From assembly GCF_003953935.1 (NCBI RefSeq), contig NZ_RXLQ01000004.1, positions 124,001-188,000 of the forward strand: a stretch of 64,000 nucleotides of DNA, in the 5' to 3' direction. Position numbers and translations under genes: made by a program. The stretch is from Massilia atriviolacea. GTDB lineage: Bacteria > Pseudomonadota > Gammaproteobacteria > Burkholderiales > Burkholderiaceae_D. This document shows, piece after piece, positions 44,962-53,986 of the stretch. Position 1 is the stretch's first letter, and the number at the start of each line of letters is the position of its first letter. Below the pieces are notes generated by a model. It saw nothing but the letters and a program-made list of their open reading frames with translations, was not told the origin of the DNA and made no database searches.

Positions 44962-47250
44962 CTATGCGCGCAGGCGCCGGGCGGCCGCCACCATGTTGAC
45001 CAGCGCCGCTTCGGTCTCGGCCCAGCCGCGCGTTTTCAGGCCGCAATCGGGATTGACCCACAGGTTGGCGGCCGGGATCACCTGGGCCGCTTTCCTGAGC
45101 AGCCGTTCGATGGCGTCCGTGCTCGGCACCGCCGGCGAATGGATGTCGTATACCCCCGGGCCGATCTCGTTCGGATAGCGATACTCGCCGAAGCCGTCCA
45201 GCAGCGCCATGTCGGAACGGCTGGTCTCGATGGTGATCACGTCGGCGTCCAGGGCCGCGATCTGCGGCAGGATGTCGTTGAACTCGGCATAGCACATATG
45301 CGTGTGGATCTGGGTCGCGTCCTGCGCCGCGCCGGCCGTGATGCGGAAGGCGCGCGTGGCCCAGGCCAGGTACTCGCCCCAGCGCGCGCGCCGCAGCGGC
45401 AAGCCTTCGCGCAGGGCCGGCTCGTCGATCTGGATGATGCCGATCCCGGCCGCCTGCAAGTCCGCCACTTCGTCGCGCATGGCCAGCGCGATCTGCAGCG
45501 CGGTCAGCGCGCGCGGCTGGTCGTCGCGCACGAAGGACCACTGCAGGATCGTGACCGGCCCGGTCAGCATGCCCTTGACCGGCCGCGCCGACAGGCTTTG
45601 CGCATGCGCCGACCAGGCCACCGTCATCGCGCGCCCGCGCGCCACGTCGCCATACAGCACCGGCGGCTTGACGCAGCGCGAGCCGTACGATTGCACCCAG
45701 CCGTGCCGCGTAAAGACGAAGCCGTCGAGCTGCTCGCCGAAATACTCGACCATGTCGTTGCGCTCGGCTTCGCCGTGAACCAGCACGTCGAGGCCGATGG
45801 CTTCCTGGCGCGCCACCGCATGCGCAATCTCGGCGCGCATCGCGCTCTGGTACTGCGCCAGCGGCAGGGCGCCACGGCGGAAGGCGGCGCGCGCGGCGCG
45901 GATCGCCGCCGTCTGCGGGAACGAGCCGATGGTGGTGGTCGGATAGGCGGGCAGGCGCAAGCGCGCGCGCTGCAGCGCCTGGCGCGCGGCGAACGGCGAA
46001 GCGCGCCGGTCGGCATCGTCCGGCAAGGCGCGCACCCGGGCCGCGACGGCGTCGCTGTGCACCCGCGCGCTGCGCGCGCGGCTGGCGATCGCGGCGCGCG
46101 CGACGGCCAGCTGCGGCGCGTGCGCGCCTTGCAGGGCCGCTTTCAGGGTCGCCAGTTCGTCCAGTTTTTCGGTGGCGAAGGCCAGCCAGGAACGCACTTC
46201 GGGGTCGAGCGCGTCTTCGTCGGCCAGGCTCAGGGGCACATGCAGCAGCGAGCACGAGGGCGCAAGCCACAGTTCGCCGCGCTTGTCGAGCAGCGGCGCC
46301 AGCCGGGCAATGGCCGCGTCGAGGTCGGTGCGCCAGATATTCCGCCCGTCGACGATGCCGACCGACAGCACCTTCGGCAGGGCCAGCCAGTCGCACACGC
46401 TGGTCAGCTCATGCGCCGCGCGCACGCCGTCCACATGCAGGCCGGCCACCGGCAGACGGCAGGCCAGGCCGAGGTTTTCTTCGAGCGGCGAAAAATAGGT
46501 CGCCAGCATGATGCGCGCGCCCGATTGCGCCAGCAGCCAGTAGGCGATTTCGAAGGCGTTGCGCCATTCCTGCGGCAAGTCCAGCCCGAGGATCGGTTCG
46601 TCGACCTGCACCCATTCCACGCCCTCGGCTTTGAGGCGCATCAGCAGGGCGGTGTAGACCGGCAGCAGTTTTTCGAGCAGGCTCAAACGGTCGAAACCGG
46701 CCTCGCGCGCCGTGCCCAGCCACAGGAAGGTGAGCGGGCCGATCAGGCTGGCCTTGACCCGGTGCCCGAGCGCCTGCGCTTCGGCCACTTCGGCCAGCAG
46801 GCGCTCGCCGGCCAGGGTGAAGGCGGTGTCCGGGCCGAATTCCGGCACCAGGTAGTGGTAGTTGGTGTCGAACCACTTGGTCATGTCGAGGGCATGGCTG
46901 CCGTGTTCTCCGGCGTGCCCGCCGCAGCAGGCCGCTTGCGCGCCGCGCGCCATGGCGAAATAGCGCGCCAGCGGGGTGGCGCCGGCATCCGGGCCGAAGC
47001 GCGCCGGCTCGCAGCCGAACAGCGCGATGTGATTGGCCATCTGGTCGTAGAAGGCGAAGTCGCCCACCGTCACCAGTTCCAGCCCGGCCCCGGCCTGCAG
47101 GGCCCAGTGGCGCGCGCGCAGGGCGGCGCCGGCCGCTTCCAGCTCGGCTTCGCCGGTGTCGCCGCGCCAGAAGGCTTCGAGGGCGGTTTTCAGTTCGCGG
47201 CGCGCGCCGATGCGGGGAAAGCCAAGTACGTGGGTGTGCAGCGTTTTCAT
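44962..47250 (-). CDS. metE: Cobalamin-independent methionine synthase
   Basis: 762-residue zinc enzyme that transfers the methyl group from 5-methyltetrahydropteroyl-triglutamate to homocysteine. It begins [17 protein letters not shown], an N-terminal hallmark. Zn ligands are in [13 protein letters not shown] (His, Cys) and [13 protein letters not shown] (Cys), with Glu in TIETSRSDM. Both barrel domains are complete. It is divergent from metR, with a MetR-box-like site between. Confidence 0.96.
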   Translation of the reverse strand: MKTLHTHVLGFPRIGARRELKTALEAFWRGDTGEAELEAAGAALRARHWALQAGAGLELVTVGDFAFYDQMANHIALFGCEPARFGPDAGATPLARYFAMARGAQAACCGGHAGEHGSHALDMTKWFDTNYHYLVPEFGPDTAFTLAGERLLAEVAEAQALGHRVKASLIGPLTFLWLGTAREAGFDRLSLLEKLLPVYTALLMRLKAEGVEWVQVDEPILGLDLPQEWRNAFEIAYWLLAQSGARIMLATYFSPLEENLGLACRLPVAGLHVDGVRAAHELTSVCDWLALPKVLSVGIVDGRNIWRTDLDAAIARLAPLLDKRGELWLAPSCSLLHVPLSLADEDALDPEVRSWLAFATEKLDELATLKAALQGAHAPQLAVARAAIASRARSARVHSDAVAARVRALPDDADRRASPFAARQALQRARLRLPAYPTTTIGSFPQTAAIRAARAAFRRGALPLAQYQSAMRAEIAHAVARQEAIGLDVLVHGEAERNDMVEYFGEQLDGFVFTRHGWVQSYGSRCVKPPVLYGDVARGRAMTVAWSAHAQSLSARPVKGMLTGPVTILQWSFVRDDQPRALTALQIALAMRDEVADLQAAGIGIIQIDEPALREGLPLRRARWGEYLAWATRAFRITAGAAQDATQIHTHMCYAEFNDILPQIAALDADVITIETSRSDMALLDGFGEYRYPNEIGPGVYDIHSPAVPSTDAIERLLRKAAQVIPAANLWVNPDCGLKTRGWAETEAALVNMVAAARRLRA

Positions 47251-47334
47251 GATGTCATCGAGATTTCATTGTTCGTGTGTAAAGTTTGCAGCAAACTGTC
47301 ATATAATCAAAACGAAACCTTTTGCAGTTCCGCA

Positions 47335-47347
47335 TGAAAAATTTTCA
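47335..47347. promoter_or_regulatory. MetR box
   Basis: TGAAAAATTTTCA is a perfect match to the known TGAA-N5-TTCA consensus. It lies 14 bases before metR and about 85 bases upstream of metE, suited to activation of metE and autoregulation. A second perfect palindrome, AGTTTGCAGCAAACT (47283-47297), and a TATAAT (47302-47307) lie nearby. Confidence 0.75.
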
Positions 47348-47360
47348 TTGAGCGAGGCCC

Positions 47361-48269
47361 ATGCTTGAACTCCGACACCTGCGCACGCTGACTGCCTTGC
47401 GCTCATCCGGCAGCCTGGTGCGCGCCGCCCAGTTGCTGAACCTGACGCAATCGGCCCTCTCGCACCAGATCAAGCTGATGGAGGAGCGCTACGGCGCCCC
47501 CCTGTTCGAACGCAAGTCGCTGCCGATCGCGTTTACCGCCACCGGCATGCGCCTGCTGGCGCTGGCCGACCAGGTGCTGCCCGAGGTGGAGCAGGCCGAA
47601 CGCGACGTGGCGCGCCTGTCGCAGGGCGACCGCGGCCAGCTGCGCGTGGCGCTCGAATGCCATACCTGCTTCGACTGGCTGATGCCGGTCATGGATGCCT
47701 TCCGCCAGCGCTGGCCGGATGTCGAGATCGACCTGGTGTCGGGCTTTCACAGCGAACCGATCGAGCTGCTGCGCAGCGGCCAGGCCGACCTGGTGATCGG
47801 TTCGGCGGGCGGCCCGGAATACACCGTGTTCCCCCTGTTCCGCTTCGAAATCCTGGTGGTGCTGGCCCAGAAGCACCGCCTGGCCGCCCAGCGCCGCCTG
47901 GAAGCGCCCGATTTTGAAGGCGAAACCCTGATCACCTATCCGGTGCCGGAAGAACGGATCGACCTGATCCGCGAAGTCCTGCGCCCCGCCAAGGTCCGCT
48001 TCGAACGCCGCACGGCCGAGCTGACCGTCGCCATCCTCCAGCTCGTCGCCAGCCGGCGCGGGCTGGCCGCGCTGCCCAACTGGGCCATCAAGAATTACGT
48101 CGATTACGATTACGTGCTGTCGCGCCCGGTGGGCGAGTTCGGCCTGTGGAGCGACCTGTTCGTGTCGGTGCCGCCGGCGCTGGCCGCCAAGGCCTATGTG
48201 AGCGACTTCGTCGGCGTGATCCGCGAGCAATGCGCGCGTACGCTCGACGGCATCACCTTGCTTAGCTGA
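47361..48269 (+). CDS. metR: LysR-family regulator MetR
   Basis: 302 residues. The N-terminal helix-turn-helix (LRTLTALRSSGSLVRAAQLLNLTQSALSHQIKLMEERYGAPLFERKS) and the effector domain with VALECHTCFDWLMPVMDAFRQRWPDVEIDLVSGF match MetR, which senses homocysteine. GAGCGAGG precedes the ATG. It is divergent from metE. Confidence 0.93.
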   Translation: MLELRHLRTLTALRSSGSLVRAAQLLNLTQSALSHQIKLMEERYGAPLFERKSLPIAFTATGMRLLALADQVLPEVEQAERDVARLSQGDRGQLRVALECHTCFDWLMPVMDAFRQRWPDVEIDLVSGFHSEPIELLRSGQADLVIGSAGGPEYTVFPLFRFEILVVLAQKHRLAAQRRLEAPDFEGETLITYPVPEERIDLIREVLRPAKVRFERRTAELTVAILQLVASRRGLAALPNWAIKNYVDYDYVLSRPVGEFGLWSDLFVSVPPALAAKAYVSDFVGVIREQCARTLDGITLLS

Positions 48270-48434
48270 TATTCAAGCGGGGTAATTTGCGGCGGTAGGG
48301 CAATCCCCGATTGTTTTCGGTGAATAAGCTGATAAGATTGATTTTGCTCAAACTCGAACGGAATCTGGAAACTAAGATGGTGGACTTTGCCACGCTGTGT
48401 GCTGTCAAAGCCTGTCCATCCGAAAAGGGAAACC

Positions 48435-48743
48435 ATGTTTTCAAGTTCTGACCCATTTTTCCGCTCCATGCGGGAACTGTTCGACGCCCATGCGGGCATG
48501 TTCGAACGCAGCGTCCAGGCCGCGATGGATGCGGGCGTGTCCGCTGCGCAAGTCAATGTCGATTCGATAAGAACCCTGCTCGCCAGCGCCACCGTCGCAA
48601 CCCGGCAGTGGCAGGTCGCGGGCGGCGCCAGCAACTGGCTGACCCCGGTTCCGCGCGATGCATGGCAGTTTGCAATTTTCGGTCGGCCCCGGTTGGCCGC
48701 GCCGCCGGCCGGAGCAGCGCCGGAAACGGCGGCCGGAATCTAG
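48435..48743 (+). CDS. Phasin-like small protein
   Basis: 102 residues. GGGAAACC precedes the ATG at 48435. An amphipathic helical N-terminus (FFRSMRELFDAHAGMFERSVQAAMDAG) and following Ala-rich helix resemble phasins, the proteins that coat polyhydroxyalkanoate granules. It is shorter than most phasins (about 150-190) and ends in an Ala/Pro-rich tail. It lies 72 bases before phaA, which supports the idea; a plain hypothetical protein remains possible. Confidence 0.6.
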   Translation: MFSSSDPFFRSMRELFDAHAGMFERSVQAAMDAGVSAAQVNVDSIRTLLASATVATRQWQVAGGASNWLTPVPRDAWQFAIFGRPRLAAPPAGAAPETAAGI

Positions 48744-48815
48744 AATCCAGTACCAGGCCGCTCACTTGAAACCCCCACTGGCCCCGCGCCAGAACACAGC
48801 ACATCGGAGATTCAC

Positions 48816-49994
48816 ATGGAAGACGTCGTAATCGTGGCCGCTGGCCGTACCGCAGTCGGTAAATTTGGCGGCGCGCTCGCGAAAATCCCCGCCGCCGAAC
48901 TGGGCGCCCACGTCATCAAGCACCTGCTGGCGAAGATCGACCTCGATCCGGCCAAAGTCAACGAAGTCATCCTCGGCCAGGTGCTCACCGCCGGCGCCGG
49001 CCAGGGCCCGGCGCGCCAGGCCGCCCGCAAGGCCGGCTTGCCCGACATGGTGCCGGCCTTTACCGTCGGCAAAGTCTGCGGCAGCGGCCTGAAGGCCACC
49101 CACCTGGCGGCCCAGGCCATCAAGTGCGGCGACGCCGACATCGTCATCGCCGGCGGCCAGGAAAACATGAGCGCCTCGCCGCACGTGCTGCCCGGCTCGC
49201 GCGACGGTTTCCGCATGGGCGACACCAAGCTGGTCGACACCATGATCGTGGACGGCCTGTGGGACGCCTTCAACCAGTACCACATGGGCGTGACCGCCGA
49301 GAACGTCGCCAAGAAGTACGAAGTCTCGCGCGCCGAGCAGGACGAATTCGCGCTGCAATCCCAGCTCAAGGCCGAGGCCGCGCAAAAAGCCGGCAAGTTC
49401 AAGGATGAAATCATTCCTTTCGAGATCGTGTCCAAGAAGGGCACGGTCGTGTTCGACACCGACGAGTATCCGAAGCACGGCACCACGCTCGACTCGCTGG
49501 CCAGCCTGCGCCCCGCTTTCGACAAAGCCGGTACGGTGACGGCCGGGAATGCGTCGGGCCTGAACGACGGCGCCGCCGCCGTCATCATGATGTCCGCTTC
49601 CAAGGCAAAGGAACTCGGCCTCAAGCCGCTGGCGCGCATCAAGGCCTATTCCTCGGCCGGGCTGGACCCGTCCATCATGGGCATGGGCCCGGTGTCGGCG
49701 ACCAAGCTGTGCCTGCAAAAAGCCGGCTGGAAACACGAAGACGTGGACCTGATGGAAATTAACGAAGCCTTCGCCGCGCAGGCGGTGGCGGTCAACAAAG
49801 AGATGGGCTGGGACACCAGCAAGATCAACGTCAACGGCGGCGCGATCGCACTGGGGCACCCGATTGGTGCATCGGGCTGCCGCGTGCTGGTGACCTTGCT
49901 GCATGAAATGATCCGCCGCGACGCCAAGCGCGGGCTGGCCAGCCTGTGCATCGGCGGCGGCATGGGAGTTGCTTTGGCGGTAGAGCGCGACTGA
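48816..49994 (+). CDS. phaA: Acetyl-CoA C-acetyltransferase
   Basis: 392-residue thiolase that condenses two acetyl-CoA to acetoacetyl-CoA. Nucleophilic Cys is in [67 protein letters not shown] and the final [14 protein letters not shown] are thiolase signatures. The ATG follows CGGAGATTCAC. It is paired with phaB 129 bases downstream; no phaC is in the window, so the same gene could serve other acetyl-CoA uses. Confidence 0.92.
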   Translation: MEDVVIVAAGRTAVGKFGGALAKIPAAELGAHVIKHLLAKIDLDPAKVNEVILGQVLTAGAGQGPARQAARKAGLPDMVPAFTVGKVCGSGLKATHLAAQAIKCGDADIVIAGGQENMSASPHVLPGSRDGFRMGDTKLVDTMIVDGLWDAFNQYHMGVTAENVAKKYEVSRAEQDEFALQSQLKAEAAQKAGKFKDEIIPFEIVSKKGTVVFDTDEYPKHGTTLDSLASLRPAFDKAGTVTAGNASGLNDGAAAVIMMSASKAKELGLKPLARIKAYSSAGLDPSIMGMGPVSATKLCLQKAGWKHEDVDLMEINEAFAAQAVAVNKEMGWDTSKINVNGGAIALGHPIGASGCRVLVTLLHEMIRRDAKRGLASLCIGGGMGVALAVERD

Positions 49995-50123
49995 GTGCCC
50001 TTGCGCGCAAGCGCAGCCGGGCCGGGCCGGGCGACACCGGGCATTGCTTAAGCGGGGCAAGGCGGTTCCAATCCGCCCCCGCGATTTGGTTGGAGTTGGT
50101 GTACAAAAACAGGAGAAGACAAC

Positions 50124-50864
50124 ATGGCTAGAGTTGCATTAGTGACCGGCGGTATGGGCGGTTTGGGCGAAGCGGTCTGTTTCAAGCTGGCCGCTCTCGG
50201 ATATCGGGTCGTCACCACGTATTCCCCTGGTAACAAGAAGGTCGCCGAGTGGCTGGCGACCACCAAGGACATGGGCTACGACTTCAAGGCGTATGAGTGC
50301 GACGTGGCCGACTACGATTCGGCCCAGGCCTGCGTGGCCAAGATCCAGGACGAAGTCGGCCTGATCGACGTGCTGGTCAACAACGCGGGCATCACGCGCG
50401 ACATGACGTTCAAGAAAATGGACAAGCCGAACTGGGACGCCGTCATGGCCACCAACCTCGACTCCGTCTTCAACATGACCAAGCCGGTGTGCGATGGCAT
50501 GGTCGAACGCGGCTGGGGCCGTATCATCAACATTTCGTCGGTGAACGGGCAGAAGGGCGCCTTCGGCCAGACCAACTATTCGGCGGCCAAGGCCGGCATG
50601 CACGGCTTCACCAAGGCGCTGGCGCTGGAAGTGGCGCGCAAGGGCGTGACCGTGAACACCATTTCGCCGGGCTACATCGGCACCAAGATGGTCATGGAAA
50701 TCCCGAAAGAAGTGCTCGACACCAAGATCATCCCGCAAATCCCGATGGCGCGCCTGGGCAAACCGGAAGAAGTCGCCGGCCTGGTCGCTTACCTGTCGTC
50801 GGACGAAGCCGCTTTTGTGACCGGTGCCAACATCGCCATCAACGGCGGACAGCACATGTCCTGA
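50124..50864 (+). CDS. phaB: Acetoacetyl-CoA reductase
   Basis: 246-residue NADPH-dependent short-chain dehydrogenase that makes (R)-3-hydroxybutyryl-CoA for polyhydroxybutyrate. Cofactor loop VTGGMGGLGEAV; NNAG; catalytic Ser in INISSVNG, and YSAAKAG (Tyr, Lys). VKMDKPNWDAV-like and NTISPGYIGTKMV stretches are typical of PhaB. A GGAG ribosome binding site precedes the ATG, and a terminator follows the gene. Confidence 0.94.
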   Translation: MARVALVTGGMGGLGEAVCFKLAALGYRVVTTYSPGNKKVAEWLATTKDMGYDFKAYECDVADYDSAQACVAKIQDEVGLIDVLVNNAGITRDMTFKKMDKPNWDAVMATNLDSVFNMTKPVCDGMVERGWGRIINISSVNGQKGAFGQTNYSAAKAGMHGFTKALALEVARKGVTVNTISPGYIGTKMVMEIPKEVLDTKIIPQIPMARLGKPEEVAGLVAYLSSDEAAFVTGANIAINGGQHMS

Positions 50865-50889
50865 TTGCCGCCGGCGTTAGCATCCTCCG

Positions 50890-50919
50890 AAAGCACTGCC
50901 CGTGGGGCGGTGCTTTTTT
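50890..50919 (+). terminator. Rho-independent terminator of phaB
   Basis: AAGCAC-t-GCCC pairs with GGGC-g-GTGCTT, followed by seven T in total, about 25 bases after the stop. Confidence 0.88.
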
Positions 50920-50950
50920 ACTTAATACAGCAGTTATGCGAAGGCGGTTC

Positions 50951-51655
50951 ATGAGCAGTGCTGCATTTGAAATTCTTGAGATTGTCGATACCTTCAAGCC
51001 AGTTCGCAGAAAGAACCATCGTACCCGCTTGGAATTACTGGCACACCGGGTCTTTCGATATGGCTTATTGTTTGCTTTAGGTCTGTCCGCTATCGCGTCG
51101 CTGTTTCTAGCGTGGCATCAATTTCGTTCACCCCTGACGCCTATGGGGATGGACACTATCCTTGGATTGATGGTGGGAACTCTTTTTATGGCTTTCGCCG
51201 CTCTTGGCGCACTTATCGTTGAAGTGGTGTGCTGGGGTATTACGCTCAAGCAGAGCCTGTGGCGCAGCTTTGTATCGGAGCTAAAATGGGATCTTGGCCA
51301 AGCCAGACGCCTGGACAGATTCGATAAAAAAGACTTACAGCGTGCGCACGAGTTCGTGGAACTTAGGGCGAATCGAGCGCGTGAGCGCATTAAGTTGTTT
51401 GTTGGCGGAACAGACAAACTGGCTCTGGTGGTGTTGCTGGCAGGTGGCTGGGCGGTTTTCAGAGAAGTGCCATGGCGGGCATCGTTTTTCCTTGCAAACT
51501 GGGCCGATCCTGCCCATTTTCCCAGTGCGGTCCTGTTTTTGCTGTTTCTGTTCGCCATGTCGACGATAGCTGGCGCGTTCATCTTGAACTTCCAAGTGCA
51601 AAGGTACGTTTATCAGCTTGAGGTTCTAAAACTGCAGTTGTCTACGCGGAACTAG
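50951..51655 (+). CDS. Hypothetical four-helix membrane protein
   Basis: 234 residues. The ATG at 50951 follows GAAGG at good spacing; another in-frame ATG lies at 50936. Hydrophobic segments are seen at about 37-55, 65-95, 150-170 and 190-212, with a charged, Arg-rich loop between pairs (WDLGQARRLDRFDKKDLQRAHEFVELRANRARERIK). No family was recognised. Base composition is clearly lower in GC than in neighbouring genes, suggesting acquisition. The AAA ATPase gene starts two bases after its stop, which points to joint function. Confidence 0.72.
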   Translation: MSSAAFEILEIVDTFKPVRRKNHRTRLELLAHRVFRYGLLFALGLSAIASLFLAWHQFRSPLTPMGMDTILGLMVGTLFMAFAALGALIVEVVCWGITLKQSLWRSFVSELKWDLGQARRLDRFDKKDLQRAHEFVELRANRARERIKLFVGGTDKLALVVLLAGGWAVFREVPWRASFFLANWADPAHFPSAVLFLLFLFAMSTIAGAFILNFQVQRYVYQLEVLKLQLSTRN

Positions 51656-51656
51656 C

Positions 51657-52373
51657 ATGTCGATCAGCGCCAAACCCTACTTACGCGAAATCTCGATCGC
51701 CGGCGATGCCGAAATCGACTTCGACAGCTATCCCTTCAATATTCCCGCCGTGCGCGACATGGGCGTCATCGAGCCGCATGCCGACGTCACATTTTTTGTG
51801 GATGAAAACGGCGCCGGCAAGTCGACCATGCTCGAAGCGATCGCCGTGGCGATGGGCCTGCCCAGCGAAGGCGGCAGCCGTAACGTCCACCGCGAGCAGC
51901 AGGACGTCTCGCCACTGCGGAACTGCCTGAAACTGGTGAAGAGCTTCCGCAAGCCGGCTTGGTCGTATTTTTTGCGCGCCGAGAGCCTGTTTAATGTCTT
52001 CACCTATCTCGACGGCACGTTTCCTCCGCAGCCCTCCAAGCACCTGCGCTCGCATGGCGAAGCCTTCATGGACGTGATCCTGGAGTTTTCCGCCGGCGGC
52101 CTGTACCTGCTCGACGAGCCCGAGGCCGCGCTCTCGCCCAACCGCCAGCTGGCCGCGCTGTCGGCGATCGACCAGCTGGTCAAGCAGGACTGCCAGTTCA
52201 TCATCGCCACCCATTCGCCGATCCTGCTGTCGTACCCGAACGCCAAAATCCTGCAGTTCGACGGCAGCGGCATCGCCGACGTGGCCTACGAAGATACCGA
52301 ACATTTCGCGGTCACGCGCGACTTTCTCAACCACTATCCACGGCGCCTCAAGCAACTGCTTGCCGACGACTGA
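51657..52373 (+). CDS. AAA family ATPase (ABC/RecF-like)
   Basis: 238 residues. Walker A reads FFVDENGAGKSTML: the first residue of the motif is Asp49 where Gly/Ala is usual. Walker B is LYLLDEPEAALSPNRQLAAL, and an H-loop is IIATHSPILLSYPNA, as in SMC/RecF-like cytosolic ATPases. A short central region (between about 70 and 130) replaces a long coiled coil. The start is fixed by the upstream stop (TAG-C-ATG). Its role is unknown; coupling with a membrane protein suggests a two-part complex. Confidence 0.82.
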   Translation: MSISAKPYLREISIAGDAEIDFDSYPFNIPAVRDMGVIEPHADVTFFVDENGAGKSTMLEAIAVAMGLPSEGGSRNVHREQQDVSPLRNCLKLVKSFRKPAWSYFLRAESLFNVFTYLDGTFPPQPSKHLRSHGEAFMDVILEFSAGGLYLLDEPEAALSPNRQLAALSAIDQLVKQDCQFIIATHSPILLSYPNAKILQFDGSGIADVAYEDTEHFAVTRDFLNHYPRRLKQLLADD

Positions 52374-52394
52374 ACAACAGGAACACGACCGACC

Positions 52395-53387
52395 TTGAAT
52401 ACCACTTCCACGCTCACCTTCCGGCTGGCCACCGAAGCCGACATCCCTGCCATGTCGGCCATTCGCCTGGCCGTTACCGAAAACCGCCTGCGCGACCCGG
52501 GCCGCGTCACTCTCGCCATGTACCGCGATTATCTGGGTCGCCTGGGGCGCAGCTGGGTGTGCGAGGACGATGGCGCGATCGCCGGCTTTGCCAGCGCCGA
52601 CCGCGCGCAAGGATCGATCTGGGCGCTGTTCATCGACCCGGCGCGCGAAGGGAAGGGCATCGGCAAGCGCTTGCTGGCGCTGGCCGTCGAGGATCTGTTC
52701 GAACAGGGGCACGAGCAGATCGTGCTCTCGACCGGCGCCGACACGCGCGCCGACATCTTTTACGAATCGCAGGGCTGGGAGCGCGGCAAGATGAAAGACG
52801 ATATCGAAGTCCAGTACTCGCTGCGGCGCGCGCGCGAGCAGCCGTGGGCGAACGAGAATCTGTACGAAGCGAGCGTGCCCGTGTTCCGCCGTTACCTGCG
52901 CCAGATGCGCGCCATGCTGGCGCTGGGCGAAGCGCATGCGGATGCCGGCGCGCTGCTCGGCGCGCGCCTGGCGCCGGGCATGCTGACGCTGGCGGCGCAA
53001 GCCGAGGTGGCGGCCAATTTCGCCGTGCGCGCCTGCGCCCCGCTGGCCGGCAGCGCCCTGTCGGACAGCGGCGCCTTTCCCGCCAGCGCGCTGCGCGACA
53101 GCGGCCAGTTCGCACCGACCTACGAGGGCCTGCGCCAGCGCATCGACTTCGTGCTCGGCTTTCTCGACGCGCTCACGCCCGCGCAGTTCGACGGCGCCGC
53201 CAGCCGCATGGTCAGCGACCGCGCCGGCGAAGCCCTGGTCACCCTGCCGGGCCAGCCCTTCCTGCTGCAGTACGCGCTGCCGAACTTCTTTTTCCACCTG
53301 ACCGCCGCCTACGCCATCCTGCGCCAGGGCGGGGTCGCGCTCGGCAAGGCCGATTTCGACGGGTTCCATGTCTACACCGGCGCCTGA
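52395..53387 (+). CDS. GNAT acetyltransferase fused to DUF1993
   Basis: 330 residues with a likely TTG start at 52395; no better ATG is present. Residues 1-150 form a GNAT domain (FRLATEADIPAMSAIRLAVTENRL, IWALFIDPAREGKGIGKRLLALAVEDLF, FYESQGWERG). Residues about 155-330 match DUF1993 (YEASVPVFRRYLRQMRAMLALGEAHA, MLTLAAQAEVAANFAVRACAPLAG, FLLQYALPNFFFHLTAAYAILRQGGVALGKADFDGFHVY). DUF1993 proteins usually stand alone. Its last 20 bases overlap the next gene in another frame. Confidence 0.85.
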   Translation: MNTTSTLTFRLATEADIPAMSAIRLAVTENRLRDPGRVTLAMYRDYLGRLGRSWVCEDDGAIAGFASADRAQGSIWALFIDPAREGKGIGKRLLALAVEDLFEQGHEQIVLSTGADTRADIFYESQGWERGKMKDDIEVQYSLRRAREQPWANENLYEASVPVFRRYLRQMRAMLALGEAHADAGALLGARLAPGMLTLAAQAEVAANFAVRACAPLAGSALSDSGAFPASALRDSGQFAPTYEGLRQRIDFVLGFLDALTPAQFDGAASRMVSDRAGEALVTLPGQPFLLQYALPNFFFHLTAAYAILRQGGVALGKADFDGFHVYTGA

Positions 53388-53916
53388 CCAGTCGCCGGCG
53401 GCGCTGCTGCACGAGCTGCTGCTGCGCGGGCTGTGGAGCACCGTCATCGACGAAGCCGCGCCGCAAGCGCTGCAGCGGCAGGGCGGCGCCGTCGCCAGGC
53501 TGCTCGCCGCCGGCGTGGACCCGCACGACCTGGTCGACGTCATCCGCGAGGCCCAGGTCGACACCATCTACAACGTGGCGCAGCTGATCGACTGGCCCGA
53601 CGAGCACCTGGCGCCCGGCGCGCTGCCCGAGCTCCGCCTGAGCGCGAGCGTGGCGCACGGCGGCGCCGCGCCGCAGCCGCTGCCCGAGCTGCACTCCTGT
53701 TTGATGGAGCGCGATCCCTCGGGGCGTGCCGGCGAGCCGCGTTCGCCCGAGCTGCGCCGATACGCCCTGCTGGAGGCGGACGTGCGGCGCCAGATCGGCG
53801 CCCTGGTCGGCGCGCGCAAATTCCCGGCCGCCGCCGTCCTGTGGAAGCGCCACGCCGGCGGCGACCTGAAAGCCGCAATGGACGCGGTGCGGCAGCTGGC
53901 CGGCCGCGCGGGGTAG
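53368..53916 (+). CDS. Hypothetical protein
   Basis: 182 residues, overlapping the DUF1993 fusion gene by 20 bases, so it is probably translationally coupled. It is Ala/Leu-rich and predicted mainly helical (LLHELLLRGLWSTVIDEAAPQAL, RRQIGALVGARKFPAAAVLWKRHAGGDLKAAMDAVRQLAG). It has no signal peptide and no membrane helix. No family was recognised. Confidence 0.65.
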   Translation: MSTPAPDQSPAALLHELLLRGLWSTVIDEAAPQALQRQGGAVARLLAAGVDPHDLVDVIREAQVDTIYNVAQLIDWPDEHLAPGALPELRLSASVAHGGAAPQPLPELHSCLMERDPSGRAGEPRSPELRRYALLEADVRRQIGALVGARKFPAAAVLWKRHAGGDLKAAMDAVRQLAGRAG

Positions 53917-53986
53917 GGCGCCACGCTAGCGATTGCGGCGGCGCCCCAGTGCGCTACAATCGCCTGTCAACTCAAAGAGGACTCCC

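Noticed and set aside
50040-50090. T-arm-like stem (GGCGG-TTCCAAT-CCGCC) before phaB as a tRNA
   Set aside because: The loop lacks the normal purine after TTC and no acceptor, D or anticodon stems could be assembled upstream.
50297-50935. Long plus-strand frame through phaB joined to the membrane protein
   Set aside because: The first part is an out-of-frame shadow of phaB and contains its terminator; the real membrane protein starts at 50951 with its own ribosome binding site.
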